64,000 bases of DNA from Algibacter sp. L1A34. GTDB lineage: Bacteria > Bacteroidota > Bacteroidia > Flavobacteriales > Flavobacteriaceae. The notes beneath the pieces are model-generated. The model did no database searches. It was not told the origin of the DNA and saw only the letters and a list, made by a program, of their open reading frames with translations. Made by a program: the position numbers and the translations under genes. Below are positions 34,614 through 43,398 of the stretch, piece after piece. Every line of letters begins with the position of its first letter. Within the stretch, counting starts at the first letter, position 1. The stretch covers positions 3,362,001 through 3,426,000 of the forward strand of contig NZ_CP047029.1 of the NCBI RefSeq assembly GCF_009796805.1. The letters run 5' to 3'.

Positions 34614-35449
34614 TAAAAGCTATTTATTAAAGTGAAATTAGAATATTGTGTTTCTGGTTCTTCATTAAATACATAGTTGTTTTTTTGATTACCTAAACTT
34701 ACATTACGTATGTATTTATATGCTATGTTGTATAGCGCATCGTCTTTATTTATATCACCAATTAAAATAAGATTTAATGTTTCTGGATCTAGTTTTAATT
34801 GTTCGGCAGTAAAGAGGATGTAATATATAAAATCTTCTTTTGTGGTGTACTCAAAACTGTTGTAAAATTGAAGCTCACCTTTGTTTGTAATTACAATTTC
34901 GAAACGATTATGATTAATGTGTGCGTAAAATTGAGAGTTTCCGGATTCTTTTTCAGATTCCAAAATAGTTTCAATTAAAACAGTAGAGGCGTGCTTGTAT
35001 GTGAAATCTCCGAATAAATCGTAAATGTAATTATTCACGTTTACATACGGGATATATACGTTTACGCTTTGGTTACTGTCTATGGTATCGAAGGTTATAA
35101 AATCGGACTTTAAAATTTTAGAATTGAATTTTAAATAGTCGGCTATAGCTCCTTCATTAAAAATAGATTTTGGAACTAAGGTTGATAGCTCATTATCATG
35201 AATGATGTTTATAGCTTCAAATTTGTTTTGTAATATGGCTTCTGTATCAAAGCAATGTTTTAGCTTTTCTAATACTTCTAATGGGTTTAATTGCTTTTTA
35301 AACTTTATTTCTTTTAAATTAGAAATGGAATTATTATCCCGATTTAGAGTACAAAAAGAAAGTCCACTCAAGCTTATTTGAATGGACAGTTCTATATTTA
35401 TTAATTTGCTAATACTAGCAGTATTATTTTTATTATTCGCTATCGCCAT
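34613..35449 (-). CDS. DUF3822 family protein
   Basis: A 278-residue cytosolic protein with a DUF3822 layout: an early LSIQISLSGLSFCTLNRD block, a mid-part VNNYIYDLFGDFTYKHASTVL, and a late HINHNRFEIVITNKGELQFYN. The family resembles an actin/ASKHA-like fold in distant searches, though no catalytic residues are obvious to me. It sits between a membrane protein gene (17-bp overlap upstream) and rsmD (one base shared downstream); this gene order is common in Flavobacteriia. Function unknown. Confidence 0.78.
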   Translation of the reverse strand: MAIANNKNNTASISKLINIELSIQISLSGLSFCTLNRDNNSISNLKEIKFKKQLNPLEVLEKLKHCFDTEAILQNKFEAINIIHDNELSTLVPKSIFNEGAIADYLKFNSKILKSDFITFDTIDSNQSVNVYIPYVNVNNYIYDLFGDFTYKHASTVLIETILESEKESGNSQFYAHINHNRFEIVITNKGELQFYNSFEYTTKEDFIYYILFTAEQLKLDPETLNLILIGDINKDDALYNIAYKYIRNVSLGNQKNNYVFNEEPETQYSNFTLINSF

Positions 35450-36170
35450 AAGTTTTTGGCCAGTTTCCAGTTGTATTAACTTCGTTCATTGATCCTACTT
35501 TTAAAGCGTCTCCATTAACTCCATCAACCGCTATTACTTGATTTTCTTGTGCTACTAAATCTGGGTTTTGATCGAATAAAATAACATCTTTCTTTACTTT
35601 AGTTTCGAAAACAGGAATGTTAATGTCGTTTTGGTTAATAAAACCAGCTTTTAAATCAAACTTAGTGCCTTCTTTTCCAACAGGAACATTCATCATTTTT
35701 TTGTAACGATCAGAATTTTTGAATAAAGAATCTTTTACAGGTACAGTGCCCAGAGTATCAATAATCATAATATCTTTTGTGGTATCAACACCGTAACGTT
35801 TTGTTAATACTTCATCAATTATACTAGAGTCACGACGTTGTGTAATAGTATATTCTGCTGTATCAATAAACTTTATTAAGTTATCAAAGCTGTCTGTAAA
35901 TCTACCAGTTACTTGTCTGTGAGCTAATTCAGCATCTCTAATATCTTTTAAACTTTCTATAACTACTAAATAACGTTCGTTTTTTAGTTTGTTAAATTGA
36001 ATAGGCTCATAAATTGACAAATAGGTTTGGTAACCAAAAAACACAATTAATGCCCAAAGCGCAATATTTAAAACCGGCTTTAATTTATTAGGAACAAATT
36101 TATCAACTAACTTCACCAAGCCAATTGTTGCCAAAATCACCGCAACCACAATAAGAATAAATGTCAACAT
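35433..36170 (-). CDS. Membrane protein of unknown function
   Basis: A 245-residue protein with two N-terminal membrane helices (residues ~2-22 and ~32-50), then a long soluble, charged domain. It contains a repeated ERYLVVIESLKDIRDAELAHRQVTGRFTD-like helix (residues ~65-93) and an Asp/Lys/Val-rich C-terminus. First gene of the operon with DUF3822 and rsmD, overlapping the next gene by 17 bp. No family recognised. Confidence 0.65.
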   Translation of the reverse strand: MLTFILIVVAVILATIGLVKLVDKFVPNKLKPVLNIALWALIVFFGYQTYLSIYEPIQFNKLKNERYLVVIESLKDIRDAELAHRQVTGRFTDSFDNLIKFIDTAEYTITQRRDSSIIDEVLTKRYGVDTTKDIMIIDTLGTVPVKDSLFKNSDRYKKMMNVPVGKEGTKFDLKAGFINQNDINIPVFETKVKKDVILFDQNPDLVAQENQVIAVDGVNGDALKVGSMNEVNTTGNWPKTYGDSE

Positions 36171-36299
36171 AATACGTTATTTAATTTAAAAGTTTATTAA
36201 TCGTTATTTAGCAAATCTACAATTTTTTTTTAATCGTAAAAACCAAAGCGAATAAAAATCATCCTATATTTGAATAATTTTTAAAATTATTTTTAATTA

Positions 36300-37736
36300 A
36301 TGACCGCATCCGAATTCTATTCCCTTATAAAACAGCAGTTTCCGTTTAATCCAACAGTTAAACAAAATATTGTACTTCAGCAACTTTCTGAATTTATTTT
36401 TAAAAGTGAGAAAAACGCTCTTTATTTACTTAAAGGCTACGCTGGTACTGGGAAAACTACCATTGTAGGGGCTATTGTAAACAATTTATGGAAGGCAAAA
36501 AAGAGTGCTGTTCTTATGGCTCCAACTGGCAGAGCGGCTAAAGTAATCGCTAATTATTCCGGAAAAGAGGCTTTTACTATTCATAAAAAAATATATTTTC
36601 CGAAAAAAGATTCTGGTGGTGGTGTTAAATTTGTTTTACAGCCAAATAAGCATAAAAACACTATTTTTATTGTAGATGAAGCTTCTATGATACCAGATAC
36701 ACCTAGCGACTCTAAATTGATAGAAAACGGTTCCCTTCTCGACGATTTAATGCAATATGTATATTCTGGACTTAATTGTAAATTATTACTAATTGGTGAT
36801 ACGGCCCAACTGCCACCTGTGAAATTAGATATTAGCCCAGCTTTAGATGAAAATACTTTAGCATTAAATTATAATAAAGAAGTTACCAGAATGGAACTCG
36901 ACGAGGTTGTTAGGCAAGGTCAAGATTCTGGTATTTTGGTTAATGCAACTATTCTGCGTGATGTATTGGCACGTGAGGTTTACGATTATTTTAAGTTCGA
37001 TTTAAATGGGTTTAAAGATATTATTAGGCTTGTTGATGGTTATGAAATTATGGACGCTATAAACGATGCGTACAGCGATTTAGGGAATGAAGAAACTGCT
37101 ATTATAGTAAGAAGTAATAAACGTGCCAATGCTTATAATCAACAGATTAGAAGTCGTATTTTATATAATGAAAACGAATTATCTGCCGGAGATTATTTAA
37201 TGGTGGTTAAGAATAATTATTTTTGGCTGAAACCGACCACAGAAGCTGGTTTTATTGCTAATGGTGATATTATAGAAGTTTTAGAAATTTTTAGTATTCA
37301 GGAATTATATGGTTTTCGCTTCGCGGAAGTAAAGGTTAGAATGGTAGATTATCCCAAAATGATACCTTTTGAAACCGTGTTGCTTTTAGATACTATTGAA
37401 GCAGAAACACCATCGCTACCTTATGAAGAATCTAACAGGCTCTACCAGGAAGTGATGAAGGATTTTGAAAACGAAACATCAAAGTATAAAAAGTTTTTAA
37501 AGGTAAAAGGAAATAAACATTTTAATGCGTTACAGGTTAAGTTCTCTTATGCTATTACTTGTCATAAATCTCAAGGTGGGCAGTGGAACACCGTTTTTGT
37601 GGAGCAACCTTATTTGCCAAACGGGATTGATAAAGATTATCTACGTTGGCTATATACTGCTGCAACTAGAGCAAAAGAAAAATTATATCTAATAGGTTTT
37701 AAAGATGAATTTTTCGAGGAAGACATCAATTCTTAA
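36300..37736 (+). CDS. RecD-like superfamily 1 DNA helicase
   Basis: A 478-residue ATPase. Walker A (LLKGYAGTGKTTIV, residues ~42-55), Walker B (IVDEASM, ~121) and a later motif set with RQGQDSGIL and the UvrD_C_2 region ITCHKSQGGQWNTVFVE (~421-437), closing with LYTAATRAKEKLYLIG. It is shorter than RecD and lacks an N-terminal nuclease-interaction domain, resembling the stand-alone RecD2/Pif1-like ATPases of Bacteroidetes. Probable 5'-3' DNA helicase in repair. It contains one copy of a dispersed 15-bp word near its 3' part (37315). Confidence 0.85.
   Translation: MTASEFYSLIKQQFPFNPTVKQNIVLQQLSEFIFKSEKNALYLLKGYAGTGKTTIVGAIVNNLWKAKKSAVLMAPTGRAAKVIANYSGKEAFTIHKKIYFPKKDSGGGVKFVLQPNKHKNTIFIVDEASMIPDTPSDSKLIENGSLLDDLMQYVYSGLNCKLLLIGDTAQLPPVKLDISPALDENTLALNYNKEVTRMELDEVVRQGQDSGILVNATILRDVLAREVYDYFKFDLNGFKDIIRLVDGYEIMDAINDAYSDLGNEETAIIVRSNKRANAYNQQIRSRILYNENELSAGDYLMVVKNNYFWLKPTTEAGFIANGDIIEVLEIFSIQELYGFRFAEVKVRMVDYPKMIPFETVLLLDTIEAETPSLPYEESNRLYQEVMKDFENETSKYKKFLKVKGNKHFNALQVKFSYAITCHKSQGGQWNTVFVEQPYLPNGIDKDYLRWLYTAATRAKEKLYLIGFKDEFFEEDINS
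37315..37328 (+). repeat. Dispersed 15-bp word, copy 2 (one base shorter, inside helicase gene)
   Basis: TTCGCTTCGCGGAA, one T fewer than the other copies. Read in the helicase frame as Phe-Arg-Phe-Ala-Glu. Same family as 32133, 45220 and 53237. Confidence 0.55.
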
Positions 37737-37839
37737 ATAACTATAAGTTTTTTATTTTGAAATAAATATTGCATTCATAAAATTATATATATGTTTTGTA
37801 ACTTTGAAATATACTTAAGATAAGAGATTTTAATAATTT

Positions 37840-38406
37840 ATGACTGGAGAAACAATAATTAGTATTTTTTTAGGTATCGGACTTTCCGCTTCGGTGGGTT
37901 TTCGTGTGTTTATGCCTTTATTCGCTTTGAGTTTAGCGGCTTACTTTGATGTTTGGGAACTTAACGAATCTTGGCAATGGATTGGTAGTACAGCAGCTAT
38001 TATCACTTTAGGAGTGGCTACAATAGTAGAAATTTGTGCTTATTTTATTCCTTATGTCGATAATTTATTAGATACGGCAGCAGTACCATTAGCAGCATTA
38101 GCAGGTACTGCCGTAATGCTTTCTACAGTAGCAGATTTAAGTCCTGTTGTTACTTGGGCATTAGCTATTATAGCCGGTGGAGGTACAGCAGCTGCAGTTG
38201 CTGGAACATCTAGTACTACACGTTTAGCTTCTACGGCAACAACTGGAGGTTTAGCGAATCCAATTGTGGCTACTTTAGAAACAGGTACATCAATAGTAAT
38301 GACGGTTGTCTCTATTTTTATGCCAATTTTGGCCATATTTTTGGTTCTTCTAATATTATTCATAATTTTCAAATTATATAAAAAGTTTAAACCAACTAAG
38401 ACCTAA
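37840..38406 (+). CDS. DUF4126 domain membrane protein
   Basis: A 188-residue multi-pass protein with the DUF4126 beginnings: GETIISIFLGIGLSASVGFRVFMPLFALSLAAY, then YIPYVDNLLDTAAVPLAALAGT with conserved Asp/Pro and repeated Ala/Gly-rich helices (GGGTAAAVAGTSSTTR). Four to five membrane helices. The family is widespread but uncharacterised. Separate unit. Confidence 0.8.
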   Translation: MTGETIISIFLGIGLSASVGFRVFMPLFALSLAAYFDVWELNESWQWIGSTAAIITLGVATIVEICAYFIPYVDNLLDTAAVPLAALAGTAVMLSTVADLSPVVTWALAIIAGGGTAAAVAGTSSTTRLASTATTGGLANPIVATLETGTSIVMTVVSIFMPILAIFLVLLILFIIFKLYKKFKPTKT

Positions 38407-38512
38407 AACATTTATTATTTATCTTATTTTTGAAGAAGATTTAAGTTTTAATTGAAGAATTGCTTCAACCATGGCATAAATAGAAAAGGTATTAATAACA
38501 GTAATATTTCAA

Positions 38513-39241
38513 ATGAAAATAATTTCAATGATCCCTGCACGTTACAGTGCATCGCGCTTCCCGGCTAAACTTATGCAAGACTTAGGAGGTAAAACCGTTA
38601 TCCTTAGAACTTACGAAGCTACCCTAGCTACTAAATTATTTGATGATGTAATTGTAGTTACCGATAGTGATATTATTTATAACGAGATTGTAAATCACGG
38701 AGGAAAAGCCATGATGAGCAAAAAGGAACACGATTGCGGAAGTGATAGAATTGCCGAAGCTGTGGAATCTTTAGATGTAGATATTGTCATTAACGTTCAA
38801 GGTGATGAGCCTTTTACCGATAAAGAGTCTTTAACAAAACTTATTGAAGTTTTTAAAAATGATCCGAATAAAGAAGTAGACCTAGCATCATTAATGGTAC
38901 ATATAACCGATGAGGAGGAAATAAAAAATCCGAATACGGTTAAAGTTATTGTAGATCAATCCAATTTTGCTCTTTATTTTTCTAGAAGCCCTATTCCATA
39001 TCCACGTGATAAAAATGCCGGTGTTAGATACTTTAAACACAAAGGTGTTTATGCTTTTAGAAAACAGGCCATTATGGATTTTTATAAGTTACCTATGTTG
39101 TCTTTAGAAGCTTCAGAAAAAATAGAATGTATTCGTTATTTGGAATATGGGAAACGTATAAAAATGGTTGAAACCGATGTGCAAGGTGTTGAGATTGATA
39201 CGCCTGAGGATTTAGAACGAGCCAAAAAATTATGGAAATAA
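38513..39241 (+). CDS. kdsB: 3-deoxy-manno-octulosonate cytidylyltransferase
   Basis: A 242-residue nucleotidyltransferase. Family start [20 protein letters not shown]-type loop (ARYxSxRxPxK binds the CTP phosphates), [27 protein letters not shown] and the end [15 protein letters not shown]. It activates Kdo (or a modified Kdo) as the CMP-sugar for lipopolysaccharide synthesis. First gene of a tight five-gene operon; the next gene overlaps its 3' end by 10 bp. Because kdnB lies three genes on, the substrate may be Kdo8N rather than Kdo. Confidence 0.93.
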   Translation: MKIISMIPARYSASRFPAKLMQDLGGKTVILRTYEATLATKLFDDVIVVTDSDIIYNEIVNHGGKAMMSKKEHDCGSDRIAEAVESLDVDIVINVQGDEPFTDKESLTKLIEVFKNDPNKEVDLASLMVHITDEEEIKNPNTVKVIVDQSNFALYFSRSPIPYPRDKNAGVRYFKHKGVYAFRKQAIMDFYKLPMLSLEASEKIECIRYLEYGKRIKMVETDVQGVEIDTPEDLERAKKLWK

Positions 39242-39936
39242 ATTATAAAGACATAAAAGTTATTGGTTTTGATGCCGATGATACACTTTGGGTAAACGAA
39301 ACTTATTTTAGAGAGGCAGAAGATGAAATTGGCAGATTATTATCAAAATATGAAACTCCCAATAAAATAGATCAGGAGCTTTTTAAAAAGGAAATAAGCA
39401 ATTTACCTTTATATGGTTATGGTATAAAAGCCTTTACACTATCTATGGTGGAAGTGGCTTTGGAATTATCAAATTATACAGTAACAAATAAAACTATTGA
39501 AGCTATTTTAAATATTGGAAAAGATATGCTCAATAAGCCTGTGGAACTTTTAGATGGTGTAGAAGAGGTACTAGAAAATCTTTCAAAAAAGTATAAAATT
39601 ATTTTAGCGACTAAAGGCGATTTGTTAGACCAAGAACGTAAATTGGAAAAATCCGGATTAACTAATTATTTCCATCATATTGAAGTTTTAAGTGATAAGC
39701 AAGAAGATAATTATTCCAAATTATTAACACGTTTGGACGTTAAGCCTTCAGAGTTTTTAATGATTGGAAATTCTCTAAAATCAGATGTTTTGCCTTTAGT
39801 AAATTTAAACGCTCAGGCTATTCACGTTCCATTTCACACCACTTGGGCGCATGAGCAAGTTACAGAAAAAGAGACAAACGGTAAGGCTTATAAAACAATA
39901 AACTCATTAAAAGACCTTTTAAAACTAATAAATTAA
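39232..39936 (+). CDS. HAD family hydrolase
   Basis: A 234-residue Haloacid dehalogenase-like protein: motif I FDADDTLW (nucleophile Asp first in DxD), a helical cap, KGDLLDQ in the middle, and motif [12 protein letters not shown]. Similar to haloacid-dehalogenase/phosphoglycolate-phosphatase forms with C1 cap. It overlaps kdsB by 10 bp. It is larger than KdsC (~170 residues) and not a clear KdsC. It may remove a phosphate from a sugar in the same pathway, but the substrate is not known. Confidence 0.8.
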   Translation: MEINYKDIKVIGFDADDTLWVNETYFREAEDEIGRLLSKYETPNKIDQELFKKEISNLPLYGYGIKAFTLSMVEVALELSNYTVTNKTIEAILNIGKDMLNKPVELLDGVEEVLENLSKKYKIILATKGDLLDQERKLEKSGLTNYFHHIEVLSDKQEDNYSKLLTRLDVKPSEFLMIGNSLKSDVLPLVNLNAQAIHVPFHTTWAHEQVTEKETNGKAYKTINSLKDLLKLIN

Positions 39937-39937
39937 T

Positions 39938-40555
39938 TTGAAAGTAATCGATATAAATACCTGGAGTAGAAAACAGCATTTCGAACATTTTTCGGCCTTA
40001 ACCGATCCATCGTTTGCAGTTACTATTCCGTTTAATGTTACAAATGCATATCAAGCATCAAAAGCAACACGTACTAGCTTTTTTACTCGGTATTTGCATG
40101 ATTGCATGCGTGCTATTAACGAAATTGAAAATTTTAGATATAGAATTGAAGATGATAAAATAGTGGAGTATGATGTAATCCATGCATCTCCAACTATTTT
40201 AAGAGAAGATAATACTTTCGGATTTTCATTTGTTAATTATAATGAAGATTTAGTGAAGTTTTCTAATAATCTAGAAACCGAGAAAACACGTATTAAAAAC
40301 TCAAAAGAGTTGTTTCCACCTGTTAACGGGCTAGATTGTATTCATTGTTCCGCAATGCCATGGGTTAATTTTATAGGCCATAAAGAACCAAGTTCTGGGC
40401 TTGTGGATAGCGTTCCTAAACTATCATTTGGGAAGGCAACTTCCATAAATAACGAATTAATCATGAATGTTTCCATACACGTTAATCATGCTTTAGTTGA
40501 TGGATACCACGTTGGACTTTTTTCTAAGAAATTTCAACACTTTTTAAACCAGTAG
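39938..40555 (+). CDS. CatA-fold acyltransferase (chloramphenicol acetyltransferase-like)
   Basis: A 205-residue protein with the CAT fold signature HVNHALVDGYHVGLF: catalytic His in HxxxDG. N-terminal WSRKQHFEHF and SALTDPSFAVTI also match CAT type A. It starts with TTG, one base after the HAD gene stop, since no ATG lies nearby. The operon context (lipopolysaccharide sugar genes) suggests an acetyl donor to a sugar or related small molecule rather than drug resistance. Family members can also be neutral orphan acetyltransferases, so the acceptor is open. Confidence 0.82.
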   Translation: MKVIDINTWSRKQHFEHFSALTDPSFAVTIPFNVTNAYQASKATRTSFFTRYLHDCMRAINEIENFRYRIEDDKIVEYDVIHASPTILREDNTFGFSFVNYNEDLVKFSNNLETEKTRIKNSKELFPPVNGLDCIHCSAMPWVNFIGHKEPSSGLVDSVPKLSFGKATSINNELIMNVSIHVNHALVDGYHVGLFSKKFQHFLNQ

Positions 40556-40603
40556 AATTTAAATTAGTACTATTTTTACATTTCGAAAAAGAAAACCGAA
40601 CAA

Positions 40604-41686
40604 ATGACTTACAAAAACTTTCCAATGGTGCCTAGAGTTATATTTGGCAGAGGTAGTTTCAATCAAATAAATGATATTTTAGCCCCAAAGCGTTCAAGTA
40701 TTCATGCGCCTTTTATTTTTTTAATAGACGATGTTTTTAAAAGCAACGCTTGGTTAACATCAAGAATAAAGCTTTCATATGATGATCGAATTATATTCGT
40801 TTCAGCAAAAGAAGAACCTAAAACCACACAAGTAGACGACCTTGTAGAAGATATCATATTGAAATCTAAAGAACGTCCGTCTGGAATTATTGGTATTGGT
40901 GGCGGTAGCTTACTCGATTTATCGAAAGCTGTTGCTCTTTTAATAACCAATGAAGGGGAAGCACAGGATTATCAAGGATGGGATTTAATAAAAAACGCGG
41001 CCATATACCACGTTGGTATTCCAACAATTTCAGGAACAGGAGCCGAAGTATCTAGAACAGCAATACTTACAGGTCCAAAACTTAAATTAGGAATCAATAG
41101 TGATTTCACTCCATTCGATCAAGTTCTTTTAGATCCAGAACTTACAAAAGAAGTACCTAAACAGCAATGGTTTTATACAGGAATGGACTGTTATATTCAT
41201 TGTGTAGAGTCTTTAAACGGGACGTATTTAAACGAATTCAGTAAAACTTACGGAGAGAAATCTTTCGATTTATGTAAAGAAATATTCTTAAACGGTAATT
41301 TATCAGTAGAGGAAACTCAAGATAAATTAATGATGGCTAGCTGGCATGGCGGTATGAGTATTGCTTATTCGCAAGTAGGTGTTGCTCATGCTATGAGCTA
41401 CGGATTATCGTTTTTACTAGGTATAAAACATGGTATAGGGAATTGCTTAGTTTTCGATCATTTAGAAGAGTTTTATCCAGAAGGTGTTGTTCTTTTTAAG
41501 CAAATGAAAGAAAAGCACGGTATCGAACTACCAACAGGTGTTTGTGATAAGTTAACCGATGAGCAATTCGATATTATGATTGGTGTAGCATTAAGTTTAG
41601 AGCCACTTTGGGAAAATGCCGTGGGTAAAAACTGGAAGGATACCATAACACCAGAAAAATTAAAAGGAATTTATAAAAAAATATAA
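40604..41686 (+). CDS. kdnB: 3-deoxy-manno-octulosonate 8-oxidase (iron-containing alcohol dehydrogenase family)
   Basis: A 360-residue iron-containing alcohol dehydrogenase with the KdnB pattern: FGRGSFNQINDILAPKR at the start, IIGIGGGSLLDLSKAVALL (cofactor loop), TISGTGAEVSRTAILTGP, GMDCYIHCVESLNGTYLNEF and SYGLSFLLGIKHGIGNC (metal His). In Shewanella KdnB oxidises the C8 alcohol of Kdo to an aldehyde, which KdnA then transaminates to 8-amino-Kdo. It lies three genes after kdsB in the same operon. No KdnA aminotransferase is seen in the window, so the next step is open. I base the name on remembered similarity to KdnB; the family is certain, the exact step less so. Confidence 0.75.
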   Translation: MTYKNFPMVPRVIFGRGSFNQINDILAPKRSSIHAPFIFLIDDVFKSNAWLTSRIKLSYDDRIIFVSAKEEPKTTQVDDLVEDIILKSKERPSGIIGIGGGSLLDLSKAVALLITNEGEAQDYQGWDLIKNAAIYHVGIPTISGTGAEVSRTAILTGPKLKLGINSDFTPFDQVLLDPELTKEVPKQQWFYTGMDCYIHCVESLNGTYLNEFSKTYGEKSFDLCKEIFLNGNLSVEETQDKLMMASWHGGMSIAYSQVGVAHAMSYGLSFLLGIKHGIGNCLVFDHLEEFYPEGVVLFKQMKEKHGIELPTGVCDKLTDEQFDIMIGVALSLEPLWENAVGKNWKDTITPEKLKGIYKKI

Positions 41687-41687
41687 T

Positions 41688-42236
41688 ATGTATTGGCTTG
41701 CCAAAATTATATACTTTAAAATATTAGGCTGGCAAGTTGTTGGTAATACTAATTTTTCTAAAAACTCAGTAAAAAAAGCAATAATAATAGCAGCGCCACA
41801 TACTAGCTGGCACGATTTTTATATTGGCGTTTTATTGCGTGCTGTTGCTAAGTTAAAAACCAATTTTGTTGGCAAAAAAGAGTTGTTTGTATTTCCTGTG
41901 GGTTGGTTTTTTAGAGCTTTAGGAGGTGCACCTATTAATCGCCAATCTAACGAGAATAAAGTAGATGCTATTGCTAAACTTTTTGACGAAAAGGAAGAGT
42001 TTAGAATGACTTTAGCTCCAGAAGGTACTCGTAAAAAAGTTACCGAATGGCGTACAGGATTTTATTATATAGCCAAAAAAGCTAATGTTCCAATAATTAT
42101 GTTTACTCTGGATTTTGAAAATAAGCAAAATCGAATTTCAGAACCATTTTATACAACAGATGACACCGAGGCAGACTTTAAATTTATAAAGGATTTCTAT
42201 AAAGGAGTAAAAGGGAAAGTGTCAGAATATTCATAA
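41688..42236 (+). CDS. PlsC-like 1-acyl-glycerol-phosphate acyltransferase
   Basis: A 182-residue acyltransferase with the HxxxxD motif (PHTSWHDF) and the EGTR motif (APEGTRKKV), plus FRALGGAPIN (motif II-like). About two hydrophobic helices near the N-terminus. It starts one base after kdnB. It could acylate a lipid precursor or a lipid A-type intermediate; glycerophosphate is the default for this family. Confidence 0.85.
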   Translation: MYWLAKIIYFKILGWQVVGNTNFSKNSVKKAIIIAAPHTSWHDFYIGVLLRAVAKLKTNFVGKKELFVFPVGWFFRALGGAPINRQSNENKVDAIAKLFDEKEEFRMTLAPEGTRKKVTEWRTGFYYIAKKANVPIIMFTLDFENKQNRISEPFYTTDDTEADFKFIKDFYKGVKGKVSEYS

Positions 42237-42345
42237 AAACAAATTTGGCACAGTATTTGGCATTAACATAGTAGTTGCAGTTAATGAAACATAAAGTAAA
42301 CAATTGTTTGTCCCTAAAAAGAAACATATCTTCAACTAAAACCCC

Positions 42346-42376
42346 AAAAGCTATTTCTCTCAAGGTTATAGCTTTT
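42346..42376 (+). terminator. Terminator of the kds/kdn operon
   Basis: AAAAGCTAT (42346-42354) pairs with ATAGCTTTT (42368-42376) followed by four to five T. It ends the kdsB-kdnB-acyltransferase operon, 110 bp after the last stop. Confidence 0.65.
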
Positions 42377-42425
42377 TTTATTACTAATTTCTAGTAGAAA
42401 AAACTTTCAAATAAACATAATTTTG

Positions 42426-42523
42426 GGCGTTCCCGAAGGGTCGGGCTTTCCGCAGTCGCTTTTTTGTGTTGCATAGGTGCAACAACACAAAAAGAGCTTC
42501 AACAATGCTACAATCCCTAACGC
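42426..42523 (-). repeat. Dispersed ~98-bp palindromic intergenic element, copy C
   Basis: Reverse-strand copy: starts GGCGTT...GGGTCGGGC on the plus strand and ends CCCTAACGC. Central inverted repeat TTTTTGTGTTG/CAACACAAAAA intact. It lies between the PlsC-like gene and the NYN gene, after the operon terminator. Confidence 0.85.
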
Positions 42524-42640
42524 GGGTAATCTTCAATTTATGTCACCAAGAAGATATTAATTACTTATTTGCTAATTAATCTCAAAAAAATAACTCAAAG
42601 AAAATATAGAATCTATTATATTTTTTTATCTTTAATAATT

Positions 42641-43387
42641 ATGATAAAAGACACAAAAATTGCCGTTTTAATCGATGGCGACAACATACCATCTAGATAT
42701 ATTTCTGAAATGATGGAAGAAATAGCCAAATACGGCACACCAACAATAAAACGAATTTATGGCGATTGGACCAAACCGCATCTTTCCAAATGGAAAAATG
42801 TATTGCTCGAAAATGCTATAACACCAATCCAGCAGTACGGCTATACTACAGGTAAAAATGCTACAGATTCAGCGATGATTATCGATGCCATGGATATTCT
42901 ATATTCCGAAAAGGTAAACGGTTTTTGCTTAGTATCATCAGATAGTGATTTTACAAAATTAGCAACCCGATTACGCGAAGCCGCTATGGTTGTTTACGGT
43001 ATGGGAGAAAAGAAAACGCCAAACCCTTTTATTGTGGCTTGCGATAAATTTATCTATCTAGAAATCCTTGCAAAGGATAGCGACGAAGATGAAGACGCTA
43101 ATAAGGATAAGAAAGGAGTGAAGCCTAAAAAAGAGAATTTATATAACATAACACCAAAAATTATTAAATTGTTAAAGAACTCTGTAGAAGATGCCGCAGA
43201 CGATGATGGTTGGGCATTTTTAGGCGATGTAGGTTCTTTAATTCTTAAAAAGCAACCTAACTTCGATTCTCGAAATTTTGGTTTCCAGAAGTTAACACCG
43301 CTGTTTAAATCACTACCACAATTTGAAATGGAGCAACGCGACCAAACTAACGGACGTTTTAAATTGATATACGTGAAAAATAAATAA
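42641..43387 (+). CDS. NYN domain nuclease with C-terminal OST-HTH/LOTUS domain
   Basis: A 248-residue protein starting at ATG 42641 (MIKDTKIAVLIDGDNIP); an upstream TTG start adds 24 residues without homology. The NYN (PIN-like) domain shows VLIDGDNIP, TDSAMIIDAMDIL and VSSDSDFTKLA with the acidic metal ligands. Residues ~170-245 (YNITPKIIKLLKNSVEDAADDDGWAFLGDVG and PNFDSRNFGFQKLTPLFKS) are an OST-HTH (LOTUS) domain that binds RNA. Together they suggest an RNA-degrading or RNA-guided processing enzyme. Stand-alone gene. Confidence 0.88.
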   Translation: MIKDTKIAVLIDGDNIPSRYISEMMEEIAKYGTPTIKRIYGDWTKPHLSKWKNVLLENAITPIQQYGYTTGKNATDSAMIIDAMDILYSEKVNGFCLVSSDSDFTKLATRLREAAMVVYGMGEKKTPNPFIVACDKFIYLEILAKDSDEDEDANKDKKGVKPKKENLYNITPKIIKLLKNSVEDAADDDGWAFLGDVGSLILKKQPNFDSRNFGFQKLTPLFKSLPQFEMEQRDQTNGRFKLIYVKNK

Positions 43388-43398
43388 TAAAAATCTAT

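Noticed and set aside
42569-42640. N-terminal extension of the NYN protein from TTG 42569
   Set aside because: The 24 extra residues are hydrophobic and without similarity; the conserved domain starts at ATG 42641.
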